A stretch of 64,000 nucleotides of DNA from CAVZTX01 sp963778375 (GTDB lineage Bacteria > Chloroflexota > Ktedonobacteria > Ktedonobacterales > Ktedonobacteraceae). Below the pieces are notes generated by a model, which did not search any database, was not told where the DNA came from, and saw nothing but the letters and a program-made list of their open reading frames with translations. Below, in pieces: positions 54,801 to 61,819 of this stretch (positions are counted from its first letter, which is position 1; the number at the start of each line of letters is the position of its first letter). The translations under genes were made by a program, and so were the position numbers. The stretch is from the NCBI GenBank assembly GCA_963778375.1, contig CAVZTX010000005.1, positions 62,001 to 126,000 on the forward strand. The letters run 5' to 3'.

Positions 54801-55140
54801 AGCGCTCTGCAAATTGACCAGCATTACTGGCGAACACAATCTCTTCACCGTCTGGTGTCCAGCTTGCCACTCTGCAAGAGGCAGATTGAAACGTGAGACG
54901 CTGAGCAGGGCCACCCAATGCTGGCATAACATACACTTCGCCTGGCCCCTCTTCATGCCCCACAAATGCGAGTAACTGGCCATCGGGTGAAAAACGCGGG
55001 TAGCCAACTTCACCGACACCTGCAGTCAGACGCTCAGCGCGTCCCCCTTTGCTTGATACAAGCCAAAGATCATCCTCAGAGACAAAGGCAATGCGATCCT
55101 GATGGATGGTTGGAAAACGTAAATAAGCCTGAGCAGGCAT
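51853..55140 (-). CDS. Tricorn protease-like S41 peptidase
   Basis: 1095 residues. N-terminal six- and seven-bladed beta-propellers (about 1-690; repeats such as FPTIHQDRIAFVSEDDLWLV, SWTPDGEEIVFASNAG, AWSPDGRWLAYGFPF), then a core with C1 (about 700-780), PDZ (about 780-870) and C2 catalytic domains. Catalytic His in GELGTSHAYEMGG, nucleophile Ser with Asp in NEHAGSDGDIFSHSF, oxyanion GGVIGISP and Glu in NYGTDPDIEVD region. It degrades peptides of several residues in the cytosol; no signal peptide. Unusual: a very charged Lys/Glu-rich insert of about 45 residues (522-565) between propeller blades. Confidence 0.92.
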   Translation of the reverse strand: MPAQAYLRFPTIHQDRIAFVSEDDLWLVSSKGGRAERLTAGVGEVGYPRFSPDGQLLAFVGHEEGPGEVYVMPALGGPAQRLTFQSASCRVASWTPDGEEIVFASNAGQFAERFQVVYAINPKGGQPRQLPYGMANAVSYGPQGGVVLGRNINIRDFSHQKRYRGGRVGHLWCDSSGNGIFQRLLNLSGNIADPCWVGERIYFLSDYEGVGNVYSCTPSGKDLRRHTDHQDFYARHLSSDGQRMVYHAGAELYLLDPDTEKVHHLNVELPSIRTQRNRKFVSAASYLDTYTLHPQGYAIALTARGKAFSMGNWEGPVLQHGELDGVRYRMLTWLNDGKRLVAVNDATGRESLIVFNPEDASEPQTFADIEFGRVVDMAVSPTDDIVAITNHRNELIVVDLEEGTASVLDRSEHYRLKGIAWSPDGRWLAYGFPFTSQKTAIKLCNLESGETHFATEPVLQDVSPAFDPEGKYLYFLGYRTLNPVYDNLQFDLSFPRGVKPYAIMLRRDLRSPFIAEPKVPADKEKDKDKEKEDTGKKSQDSTEEAQQEEDEEKDEKEDTAKKSPAMVIDLDGITSRAVPFPVSEGRYRLIRGIKGKALFLGFPIEGTMHDPSEPHEPKGHIESYDFDAHKHEYLIESVNDFEVSRDAKTLVYRSRNRLRVLKAGDKPPKADNGDRSSRENGWLDLRRVKVSVQPAAEWKQMFAEAWRLQREQFWTADMAGIDWDAIYAQYAPLVERVGSRAELSDLLWEIQGELGTSHAYEMGGEYRQRPHYQQGFLGVDLVYDSDNNRYRITHIVKGDTWNSEATSPLTSPGLNVAEGDAILAINGQRSGSNRSPQELLVNQAGNEVQLTIESAETQETRVITVKALSDDVPARYREWVENNRQMVHTLSEGRVGYIHIPDMGPNGYAEFHRNYLTEYDYPALLVDVRWNRGGHVSGLLLEKLARQRIGYDFPRWYQPEPYPQESPRGPMVALTNEHAGSDGDIFSHSFKLMGLGPLIGMRTWGGVIGISPRHALVDGTRTTQPEFAFWFKDVGWNVENYGTDPDIEVDIAPQDYVSNVDPQLERAIAEALKQIEMKPALEPKTEERPRRGRGL

Positions 55141-55384
55141 AATTGCTCCTTCATATGTTCATAAAAGCTGTGTTTACAAAGAATGGTGTATACTATATGT
55201 GCAATAACAGAAAATTTGATGCTGTTTCTGCATGAACAAATTGTATTGTACCACAGCAATAACAATTATGTCGAGGGCCGAAATAGAGCATCCGGTCATA
55301 GCCCTCTTGCCATAATACGAGAGTAATGGTAATCTCTGCTTGCAATTCTTTGAACATTATCCAAATTAAGGAGACATAATCCCT

Positions 55385-56170
55385 ATGACGCAAACGATGA
55401 AAGGGAACGATGGACAAAAAGGTACGCCGCAGAAACAGACTCGGCCAGGGCAACGTCAACAAGAGCGATTGTTGCGTCAAGCTCGTCGGAGAAGGCGACG
55501 GCAGATATGGTTAAGTGCCATTGTGGCTATGGTGGTGGTTGCTTTAGCAGCAGTTATCTTCTTGCAAATTCAGCATGTCAATCAACAAAATGCTGATAGA
55601 GCCGCTAGTGCTACTGCAACAGCCGAAGCGAAAGCTAATGCAACAGCTTCCACACTATCAGCACAGGCCACTGCCACTGCAAACGCCCTTGCAAGTGCAA
55701 CAGCCATCGCTGCTGCCCAAAATTGTTTTATTCCTTCGACCGGTACACCTGCGGCTAACATCTATTCAGGTACGGCAACTCCAACTGCCGGTCCGACCAC
55801 CACACCAAAAGTTACAGGCACCCCAGTTACGTTGAATGGTGGGCTTCAATATATAGATATCAAGACGGGAACTGGCCCTGCAGCACAGAAGAACAGTAAA
55901 ATATCGGCGGAATATACCGGCTGGGTCGCTAGCACTTGTCAGAAGTTCTCTAGCTCCTATGATAATAAGGGCCAGGCTTTTTCTGTCACGCTTGGTCAAG
56001 GACAGGTTATTCCAGGCTGGGATCAAGGAATGATCGGTGTGAAGGCTGGCGGTACACGTCGCTTGTTCATTCCGGCCGCACTCGCTTATGGCGCTAGTCC
56101 TCCTCAAGGAAGTAACATTCCTGCCAATGCGATATTGATTTTTGATGTGACGGTGCTTAGCGTGAAATAA
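55385..56170 (+). CDS. Membrane-anchored FKBP-type peptidyl-prolyl isomerase
   Basis: 261 residues. A basic N-terminus (RRRRRRQIW) precedes one membrane helix (about 40-62), an Ala/Thr-rich linker with ATATAEAKANATAS-like repeats (about 73-145), then the FKBP domain (about 150-260): LQYIDIKTGTGP, GQGQVIPGWDQGMIGVKAGG, TRRLFIPAALAYGASPPQ and LIFDVTVLSV. The domain lies outside the membrane and should assist folding of exported proteins. Asp and Phe of the active site are partly replaced (SSSYDNKGQAFSVTLG). AAGGAG precedes the ATG. Confidence 0.92.
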   Translation: MTQTMKGNDGQKGTPQKQTRPGQRQQERLLRQARRRRRRQIWLSAIVAMVVVALAAVIFLQIQHVNQQNADRAASATATAEAKANATASTLSAQATATANALASATAIAAAQNCFIPSTGTPAANIYSGTATPTAGPTTTPKVTGTPVTLNGGLQYIDIKTGTGPAAQKNSKISAEYTGWVASTCQKFSSSYDNKGQAFSVTLGQGQVIPGWDQGMIGVKAGGTRRLFIPAALAYGASPPQGSNIPANAILIFDVTVLSVK

Positions 56171-56175
56171 AGAAC

Positions 56176-56207
56176 GATGGGGGAGTTAGGTCTAAACTCC
56201 CTCCATC
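56176..56207. terminator. Bidirectional terminator between FKBP and FUSC genes
   Basis: GATGGGGGAGTT pairs with AACTCCCTCCATC around a short loop, between two convergent genes; it overlaps the FUSC stop codon. Confidence 0.65.
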
Positions 56208-58402
56208 TTCGTAGACAGTAGCTGCTTCATTGCATCAATGTTACGAATGATGCGCTTGGCTTCAGTAATCACAACATGGAGGTCGGCATGCAATTCAGGC
56301 GGAGTTGACCTTTCAGCATGCTCTAGTGTGTGAAGTGCCTCTTGCAGATTGGGAAAGTCTGTTACTGAATGTTCCTCACGTAGAGCTGCGGCGAGTTTTT
56401 GTAGTGCCGCATCAACTACACTGCTGAAGGTAGCAAACTGCAGGAGTATATAGCCTGATGGGTTATCTATCAGATATGCCTCAAGGGCAAGCACCCTTTG
56501 AATAATATTGTCCGCTGCCTCAAGTAGACCTCTAGCAAGATCGGGATCGAATTGATGTGGCGCTGGTTCTTGAAGTGATCGTGTAACCGATGCCTCAGCG
56601 TTTGAACGTGCTAATCTTGAAGCCATACGAAGATTGTGAATAGCCAGTTCATCATAAGCATTGGGATTGACATAAGCTTGCATAATTGCGACAAAATAGT
56701 GGCGAATAGCTTCAAGACGATCCGCGATCTTGCCAGGCACTTGTGGAAGCTCCCATGTAGGCCACAACGCATAAATGAGCAGTGCTAGTATGCCACCAAT
56801 AACTGTGTCAATAGCCCGATAAGCGACAGTCACTAATGGTTGGGGTGCCACAAAGGTGAGTAAGAAGACCGTCTCCATCGTTATGAATGCTGAGAAAATA
56901 GCATAGTTGACAAAAAGAATGGAAAAGGCCAGATAGGCCATGATGGCATCTAAAATGACGAGTAATGGCATTGTAGGCTTAAGAAGAGATACCAGCAGCG
57001 TTGTCAGTACAGCACCAAGCATCGTTCCCAGAAGCCGTGCGACGCCACGCGTAAATGTCGTTGTAAAGTCGGGTTTGAGCACAAGTAAGGCCGTCAGTGG
57101 TATCCAGTAGCCGCGCTCGATGGGCAGCGGCAGTATACGGTAGAGGGCTGTGGCAAGTGCGAGTGTGACTCCCAGGCGAATGGCGTGCCGAAACGCTGTC
57201 GAACGCAAGGTAAGATTGGCTCGTAGAATTACCCCGGTATTGTGAAATCGTAGATATGCTTGCCGAGGAACATGAATGTGTACCGATAGTTGTTGATGAG
57301 TGTGTTTCCATGATTTGGCAAGCTTTTTAGCTGTATGAAGCTGATTCCGCAGTGCATCGCAGTAGAGCAGTATTTGCTGCATCATTTCCGAGTGATGAGG
57401 CGCTGTAGCTTGTCGGCGTAGTCCGGCTAACGCTTTCTTTATCTGTGCCTCGAGTACAGAGAAACTGACAGACGTGCCCGTAGATTGGAGTTCCTTTGCT
57501 ATCCTCAGTAGTTCTTCGGCAGTTGATGATAGAAACGTATCTAGATACTCTATGCTGCTTGCCTCAACCGTACTATCGTTCGCCAGATTCTGTCGCAACC
57601 GTACAAGGACTATGAAGCCCAGGCGAATACGGTCAGCCTCTTCGAGAAGCCCGAAGAATATTCTACCTTTCTGACTCTGAGTATTGCTATCTGATAACGT
57701 TGAATGTGCTTTCAGCAAAGCATCCCGAAGTTGTTCGCTGCCTTGCTCGTGAGATGGATCAAGCGCATAGTCAGCGAGTTTTTGATAAACCGTGGAAAGC
57801 ACGGCTCGCTCAGGTGCCGTATGTTGCCATGGGAAGGGGATAATTGCCAATACTACTTGTAGCAATGCTCCAGCGAACATCAACCCTGCTTGTATCGCGG
57901 CCTGAGCAGGATTCAGTGCAAAATGAGTTAGAATGATCAACGCGACGGCTGACTGCAGACCAACAATCATTGCGAATTGACTGATAGCTACTAGCAGTCC
58001 CGCGCTAATCCCCCAAATTCCAGCTATCAGAATGACGAGCCAATCGATACGGCTGGTAATGCTCCCGATAAAAGCTGAGAAAGCTATGCCAATACAAGCG
58101 AGAAGCATTGTGCGAGCGCGGGCACGGTACGTATAGTTAAGCCCTACTGAGCCTAGAGTGGCAGCTCCTCCCGCCATCGAGACCCCCTCGATGACATGAC
58201 CTGTTGCTACGCCGATGGCAAGTGGGAGCACAAAGCCGATGGTACTCCGTATGGCCTGAACAGCCGTAATTTGTGAGCGGTCAAGCCGTAGTGCCGCTCG
58301 CCAGGATTGCTTGAGAGCAGGGAACCATGATACTATGTTGCCTCTCTTATGTGGAGATATCAAGCTCTCTTCGCTGCTTTTCTGCAAGGTTTTTTCATTC
58401 AT
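56192..58402 (-). CDS. FUSC-family (aromatic acid exporter-like) membrane protein
   Basis: 736 residues with two sets of about six membrane helices (about 50-200 and 400-540), each followed by a helical cytosolic part (about 205-370 and 550-735). The repeated FUSC pattern is seen as IRSTIGFVLPLAIGVATGHV and IRLGVTLALATALYRILPLP with YWIPLTALLVLKPDFTTTFT. This matches YccS/YhfK and AaeB-like proteins, some of which export aromatic acids; substrate unknown. It begins 71 bases after the methyltransferase gene on the same strand. Confidence 0.87.
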   Translation of the reverse strand: MNEKTLQKSSEESLISPHKRGNIVSWFPALKQSWRAALRLDRSQITAVQAIRSTIGFVLPLAIGVATGHVIEGVSMAGGAATLGSVGLNYTYRARARTMLLACIGIAFSAFIGSITSRIDWLVILIAGIWGISAGLLVAISQFAMIVGLQSAVALIILTHFALNPAQAAIQAGLMFAGALLQVVLAIIPFPWQHTAPERAVLSTVYQKLADYALDPSHEQGSEQLRDALLKAHSTLSDSNTQSQKGRIFFGLLEEADRIRLGFIVLVRLRQNLANDSTVEASSIEYLDTFLSSTAEELLRIAKELQSTGTSVSFSVLEAQIKKALAGLRRQATAPHHSEMMQQILLYCDALRNQLHTAKKLAKSWKHTHQQLSVHIHVPRQAYLRFHNTGVILRANLTLRSTAFRHAIRLGVTLALATALYRILPLPIERGYWIPLTALLVLKPDFTTTFTRGVARLLGTMLGAVLTTLLVSLLKPTMPLLVILDAIMAYLAFSILFVNYAIFSAFITMETVFLLTFVAPQPLVTVAYRAIDTVIGGILALLIYALWPTWELPQVPGKIADRLEAIRHYFVAIMQAYVNPNAYDELAIHNLRMASRLARSNAEASVTRSLQEPAPHQFDPDLARGLLEAADNIIQRVLALEAYLIDNPSGYILLQFATFSSVVDAALQKLAAALREEHSVTDFPNLQEALHTLEHAERSTPPELHADLHVVITEAKRIIRNIDAMKQLLSTKMEGV

Positions 58403-58473
58403 CAGAAATCCCCGGTTGTCGCAAATCCTCTGTGTATTATACTTGCGAGAGGAGAAATAGTTTCGTCTGAGTG

Positions 58474-59214
58474 CTATTTCTCATGCTTGAATGCTGCAAT
58501 CAAGAGAAACATAGGACGACGAGTTTCGTCCTGCCATTCGGGATGCGTATTCAGCAGTTCTTGTGTGGGTTGCGGTTCGGAAAGCTTCGTAATGGTGAAA
58601 CCTGAGTCAATGAACGTATTCACATAGGTGGCGAGGGTACGATGATATTTGACCACATCATGATCCAAAAATCGTGCCTGACGAGGGCCTTCATTCTGAT
58701 AGTGATCGACAGGCCAATGTAATCGCTCACCATGTTGACCGCAATACCAGTCTTGCGCAGCCAATGCAGTGAAGATTGGGTGTTCGACTGAGAGGACGAA
58801 GCTGCCTCCCGGTACAAGGCAGTGATGCACTTTCCGACAGACAATGTCGAAGCGCTCCACATAATGAAGTGCTAGTGAACTCAGCACCACGTTGAATTCC
58901 CCTGCAGAAAAGTCGATGTCTTCAATCGCAAGTCGACGATACTCAATGGCGGCATCGTTGGTGCGCTCTCTGGCGCGCGCAATCATCTTCTCTGACAGGT
59001 CTACTCCCACCACTGACCGTGCCTGCTGTTCGCGTGCATAGCGGCAATGCCAGCCAAAGCCACAGCCAAGATCAAGCACGTTCTTATCGCGCAGCGTGGG
59101 AAGCAATTCGCGGAAGGCGGGCCATTCTCCAGCAGCATCCAGTCCATGGATTGAACGCGTCATCCGACTGTAATTGGCGAAGAATGCAGGATCATCATAT
59201 TTGTTCTGCTTCAT
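58474..59214 (-). CDS. SAM-dependent methyltransferase
   Basis: 246 residues, class I Rossmann fold. Motif I VLDLGCGFGWHCRYAREQQA, acidic end in VGVDLSEKMIARARER, FNVVLSSLALHYVERFD and VPGGSFVLSVEHPIFTA. The combination LDLGCGFGWHC and SVEHPIFTA is typical of a methyltransferase group found widely in Firmicutes and Chloroflexota; substrate unknown. ATG at 59214 is chosen for AGGAGG about 10 bases upstream, over an ATG at 59238. Confidence 0.9.
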   Translation of the reverse strand: MKQNKYDDPAFFANYSRMTRSIHGLDAAGEWPAFRELLPTLRDKNVLDLGCGFGWHCRYAREQQARSVVGVDLSEKMIARARERTNDAAIEYRRLAIEDIDFSAGEFNVVLSSLALHYVERFDIVCRKVHHCLVPGGSFVLSVEHPIFTALAAQDWYCGQHGERLHWPVDHYQNEGPRQARFLDHDVVKYHRTLATYVNTFIDSGFTITKLSEPQPTQELLNTHPEWQDETRRPMFLLIAAFKHEK

Positions 59215-59403
59215 AAAATAAAAGCCTCCTCGCTTCATCTTAGACGACGTTTGCCCTTTTTGAAAAGCGGATAGCAGGTGATCTTTCCCGACGGTTTGAC
59301 CGAGTCATACGGGCCGTTAGACCGTATTGTATCATTCCTTTACGATTTTCTTATCAGTGAGCCTATTTAGATAAGGTTCCCAAAAATTTGCCCCAAATTT
59401 GCC
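59215..59403. other. Gap upstream of the pyr promoter, with a direct repeat
   Basis: The non-coding DNA between the methyltransferase and the pyr promoter has no gene. Two AAATTTGCC copies (59384-59392 and 59395-59403) lie 11 bases apart, the second touching the -35 box, so they may be an activator or repressor site on one face of the helix. Confidence 0.35.
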
Positions 59404-59432
59404 TTGACTTTTGGTAAATCACCAAGTATACT
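59404..59432 (+). promoter_or_regulatory. Promoter of the pyrB-carA-carB operon
   Basis: TTGACT at 59404-59409, 17 bases, TATACT at 59427-59432. Start expected near 59439, giving a 250-base leader. Confidence 0.75.
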
Positions 59433-59438
59433 TCTAAC

Positions 59439-59640
59439 AATTTGAAAACAGTCCAATATTGTTCCAGCTAGTGGAAAAGGTTTCGTATTCTTATGATTGT
59501 CAGGCATAGGGTTCAGATAACAGGATTAGAGGCGCGGCGGAAATATCGCCTCTTCCATCCCATTGATGGACCTGGTGCAATATTACTGAAGAGTGATTCT
59601 TCCTCACCCCGTTGATTCGGGAGTGAGGATTTTTTTTTGC
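59439..59640 (+). promoter_or_regulatory. Attenuator-like leader of the pyrimidine operon
   Basis: Several hairpins in order: AGAGGCG/CGCCTCT (59528-59554), TCCAT/ATGGA just after it, and a terminator with stem CCTCACCCCG/CGGGAGTGAGG (59602-59628) followed by nine T (59630-59638), 50 bases before pyrB. This is the plan of transcription attenuation. The ACAGGATTAGAGGC segment resembles the PyrR-binding loop only loosely, so the sensor is uncertain. Confidence 0.6.
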
Positions 59641-59688
59641 CTTTTTTGATCAGAGCTTGACTAGAAGAAACTCTTATGGAGGTGACCA

Positions 59689-60681
59689 ATGATCCAAATC
59701 GCATCCTATCCTCAAACCGAACTTGAGATGATTAACGGTAATTTCAAGGGGAAGGATATCATTTCATTCGATCAATTTTCAGCGGAAGATCTGTCGCTCC
59801 TTTTTGCATTAACTCGTAAAATGAAACAGATCGCGGTCGATAATGAACCTTCCTATCTGCTTGGAGGGATTATTGTCTCGCTGCTGTTCTTTGAACCTTC
59901 CAGCAGAACGTTCGGTTCATTCGCTGCCGCAGTAAAAAGACTTGGCGGAGAAACAATCGAAATTCAAAATCCAGAGATAACCACTTCTCGCTATAAGGGT
60001 GAATCCTTTGAAGATACCATTCGAACCTTTGAGGCATATTCTAATGCTATTGTCCTACGCCATAAGCTAGTTGGCTCAGCCAGGCAAGCAGCAGAAGCCG
60101 CCTGTGAAGTGCCTGTGATAAATGCTGGAGATGGCAATAACGAGCATCCAACCCAAACACTGCTCGATCTATACACTCTCTATGAGAAATTTGGTAGGCT
60201 GAGTGGTCTCACGTGTCTTCTTGCCGGTGACCCGCTTAATAGTCGCACAATACACTCGCTCATTCGCGGGCTATCTCTTTTTGAAAACAACACCGTGTAC
60301 CTGCTTTCGCCCCGGCAACTTCGGCTCCCTCAGGAGGATTTTTATGTCTTGAGCGCACGAGGTATAAACATCATCGAAATCAGCAGTGAAAAGAATATCC
60401 CTAGAGACTGCGATTTCTGGTACTGGACACGCGTACAGAAAGAACGCTTTGCCTCCCTTGAGGAATACCACGATGCAATGAATGGGTCATATATCGTCAC
60501 TCCTCAGCTTCTTGACCGCTATGCAAGCAAAAACATGATATTGATGGACCCACTACCCAGGGTAGACTCGGTAGATCCGGCAGTGGATGCCGATGAGCGA
60601 GCTGTGTACTTGAAGTCGCAAATTCGCAATGGGTTGTATACACGCATGGCTCTGCTAGCATTGATTCTTGGGAGAGCGTAG
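59689..60681 (+). CDS. pyrB: Aspartate carbamoyltransferase catalytic chain
   Basis: 330 residues. Carbamoyl-phosphate loop FFEPSSRTFGSFAAAVKRLG (usual STRT is SSRT), KGESFEDTIRTFEAYSNAIV, LRHKLVGSA, VINAGDGNNEHPTQTLLDLY and the aspartate-domain MDPLPRVDSVD. These favour aspartate over ornithine transcarbamoylase. It makes N-carbamoyl-aspartate. GGAGGTGA precedes the ATG; an attenuator-like leader is upstream, carA is directly downstream. No pyrI is seen. Confidence 0.93.
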   Translation: MIQIASYPQTELEMINGNFKGKDIISFDQFSAEDLSLLFALTRKMKQIAVDNEPSYLLGGIIVSLLFFEPSSRTFGSFAAAVKRLGGETIEIQNPEITTSRYKGESFEDTIRTFEAYSNAIVLRHKLVGSARQAAEAACEVPVINAGDGNNEHPTQTLLDLYTLYEKFGRLSGLTCLLAGDPLNSRTIHSLIRGLSLFENNTVYLLSPRQLRLPQEDFYVLSARGINIIEISSEKNIPRDCDFWYWTRVQKERFASLEEYHDAMNGSYIVTPQLLDRYASKNMILMDPLPRVDSVDPAVDADERAVYLKSQIRNGLYTRMALLALILGRA

Positions 60682-60696
60682 TTGGAAAGGATAACT

Positions 60697-61818
60697 ATGC
60701 ATAATCGTTTCGGTAGCAATTCGCTTGTTGAAGATTACACTGAACGCGATATACTTCCTAGCAAAGATCAACCTCGATATGGAACATTGCTGTTAGAAGA
60801 TGGAACCGAATTTGAAGGTACCTCATTTGGATACGAGGGTGAAAGTTCTGGTGAGGTCGTCTTTTGCACCGGCATGGTTGGCTATCCAGAGGCTCTGACA
60901 GATGTCTCTTTTACCGGCCAGATTCTCGCTATGACCTATCCCATCATCGGTAACTATGGAGTACCTGACCGCTCCTTGTGGGAAAGCGACAAGATAAGTG
61001 TTGCTGGGCTGATCGTTTCCAACTATATTGACACGCCCTCGCATGCACAAAGCACTATGAATCTGGGCACTTGGCTGCAAAAGGAAAAGGTTCCTGCCTT
61101 AGAAATCAAAGATACCCGTTTGCTTGCCCAACATATTCGCTCTCATGGCACCCTGCTGGGCAAGATTGTGTTCGATAGGGACATTCCTTTCTATGATCCC
61201 GATAGCGATAACCTGGTTGAGAAGGTCTCAACCGGCAAGGTAATTCAAGAAGGCATTGGTGATAGCACAATCGCTCTTATTGATTGTGGCGCGAAGCGCA
61301 ATATTGCACGCTGTCTGCTCTCACGAAATGTGCGAGTAATTACAGTGCCGTGGGATAGGGATCTCTTTTCGTCGCCAAATGGGTTTGCCTTTGATGGCAT
61401 CGTTGTGTCCAATGGCCCGGGTAACCCGAAAATGGCTGAGAAAACAATCTCGACTCTTCGTACTGCTCTGGAGCGCAAAATTCCTACGCTTGGCATTTGT
61501 CTGGGCCATCAGTTGCTGGCTCTTGCCGCAGGTGGAGATACCTATAAGCTCAAATTTGGGCACAGAAGTCAGAACCAGCCTTGTCTCCTACATGGCACGA
61601 AGCGCTGCTATATCACGACGCAAAATCATGGCTTTGCGGTCGGTGTCCTTCCACCAGAATTTACGCCCTGGTTCGTGAATGCTAATGATGGAAGCAATGA
61701 AGGTATGCAGCATAGGCAACTTCCCTTCCTCTCGGTGCAATTTCATCCAGAAGCAGCACCCGGCCCGATGGATACCGGCTGGATCTTCGACTACTTTCTG
61801 GAGAAAGTAAGGGGTTAG
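60697..61818 (+). CDS. carA: Carbamoyl-phosphate synthase small (glutaminase) subunit
   Basis: 373 residues. N-terminal CPSase small-chain domain (GTLLLEDGTEFEGTSFGYEG, GEVVFCTGMVGYPEALTDVS) and class I glutaminase: VVSNGPGNPKMA, TLGICLGHQLLALAAGG with catalytic Cys, and LSVQFHPEAAPGPMDT with the His-Glu pair. It feeds ammonia to CarB. ATG at 60697 has GGAAAGGA upstream; an earlier TTG is possible. It lies between pyrB and carB, 1 base before carB. Confidence 0.94.
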   Translation: MHNRFGSNSLVEDYTERDILPSKDQPRYGTLLLEDGTEFEGTSFGYEGESSGEVVFCTGMVGYPEALTDVSFTGQILAMTYPIIGNYGVPDRSLWESDKISVAGLIVSNYIDTPSHAQSTMNLGTWLQKEKVPALEIKDTRLLAQHIRSHGTLLGKIVFDRDIPFYDPDSDNLVEKVSTGKVIQEGIGDSTIALIDCGAKRNIARCLLSRNVRVITVPWDRDLFSSPNGFAFDGIVVSNGPGNPKMAEKTISTLRTALERKIPTLGICLGHQLLALAAGGDTYKLKFGHRSQNQPCLLHGTKRCYITTQNHGFAVGVLPPEFTPWFVNANDGSNEGMQHRQLPFLSVQFHPEAAPGPMDTGWIFDYFLEKVRG

Positions 61819-61819
61819 C

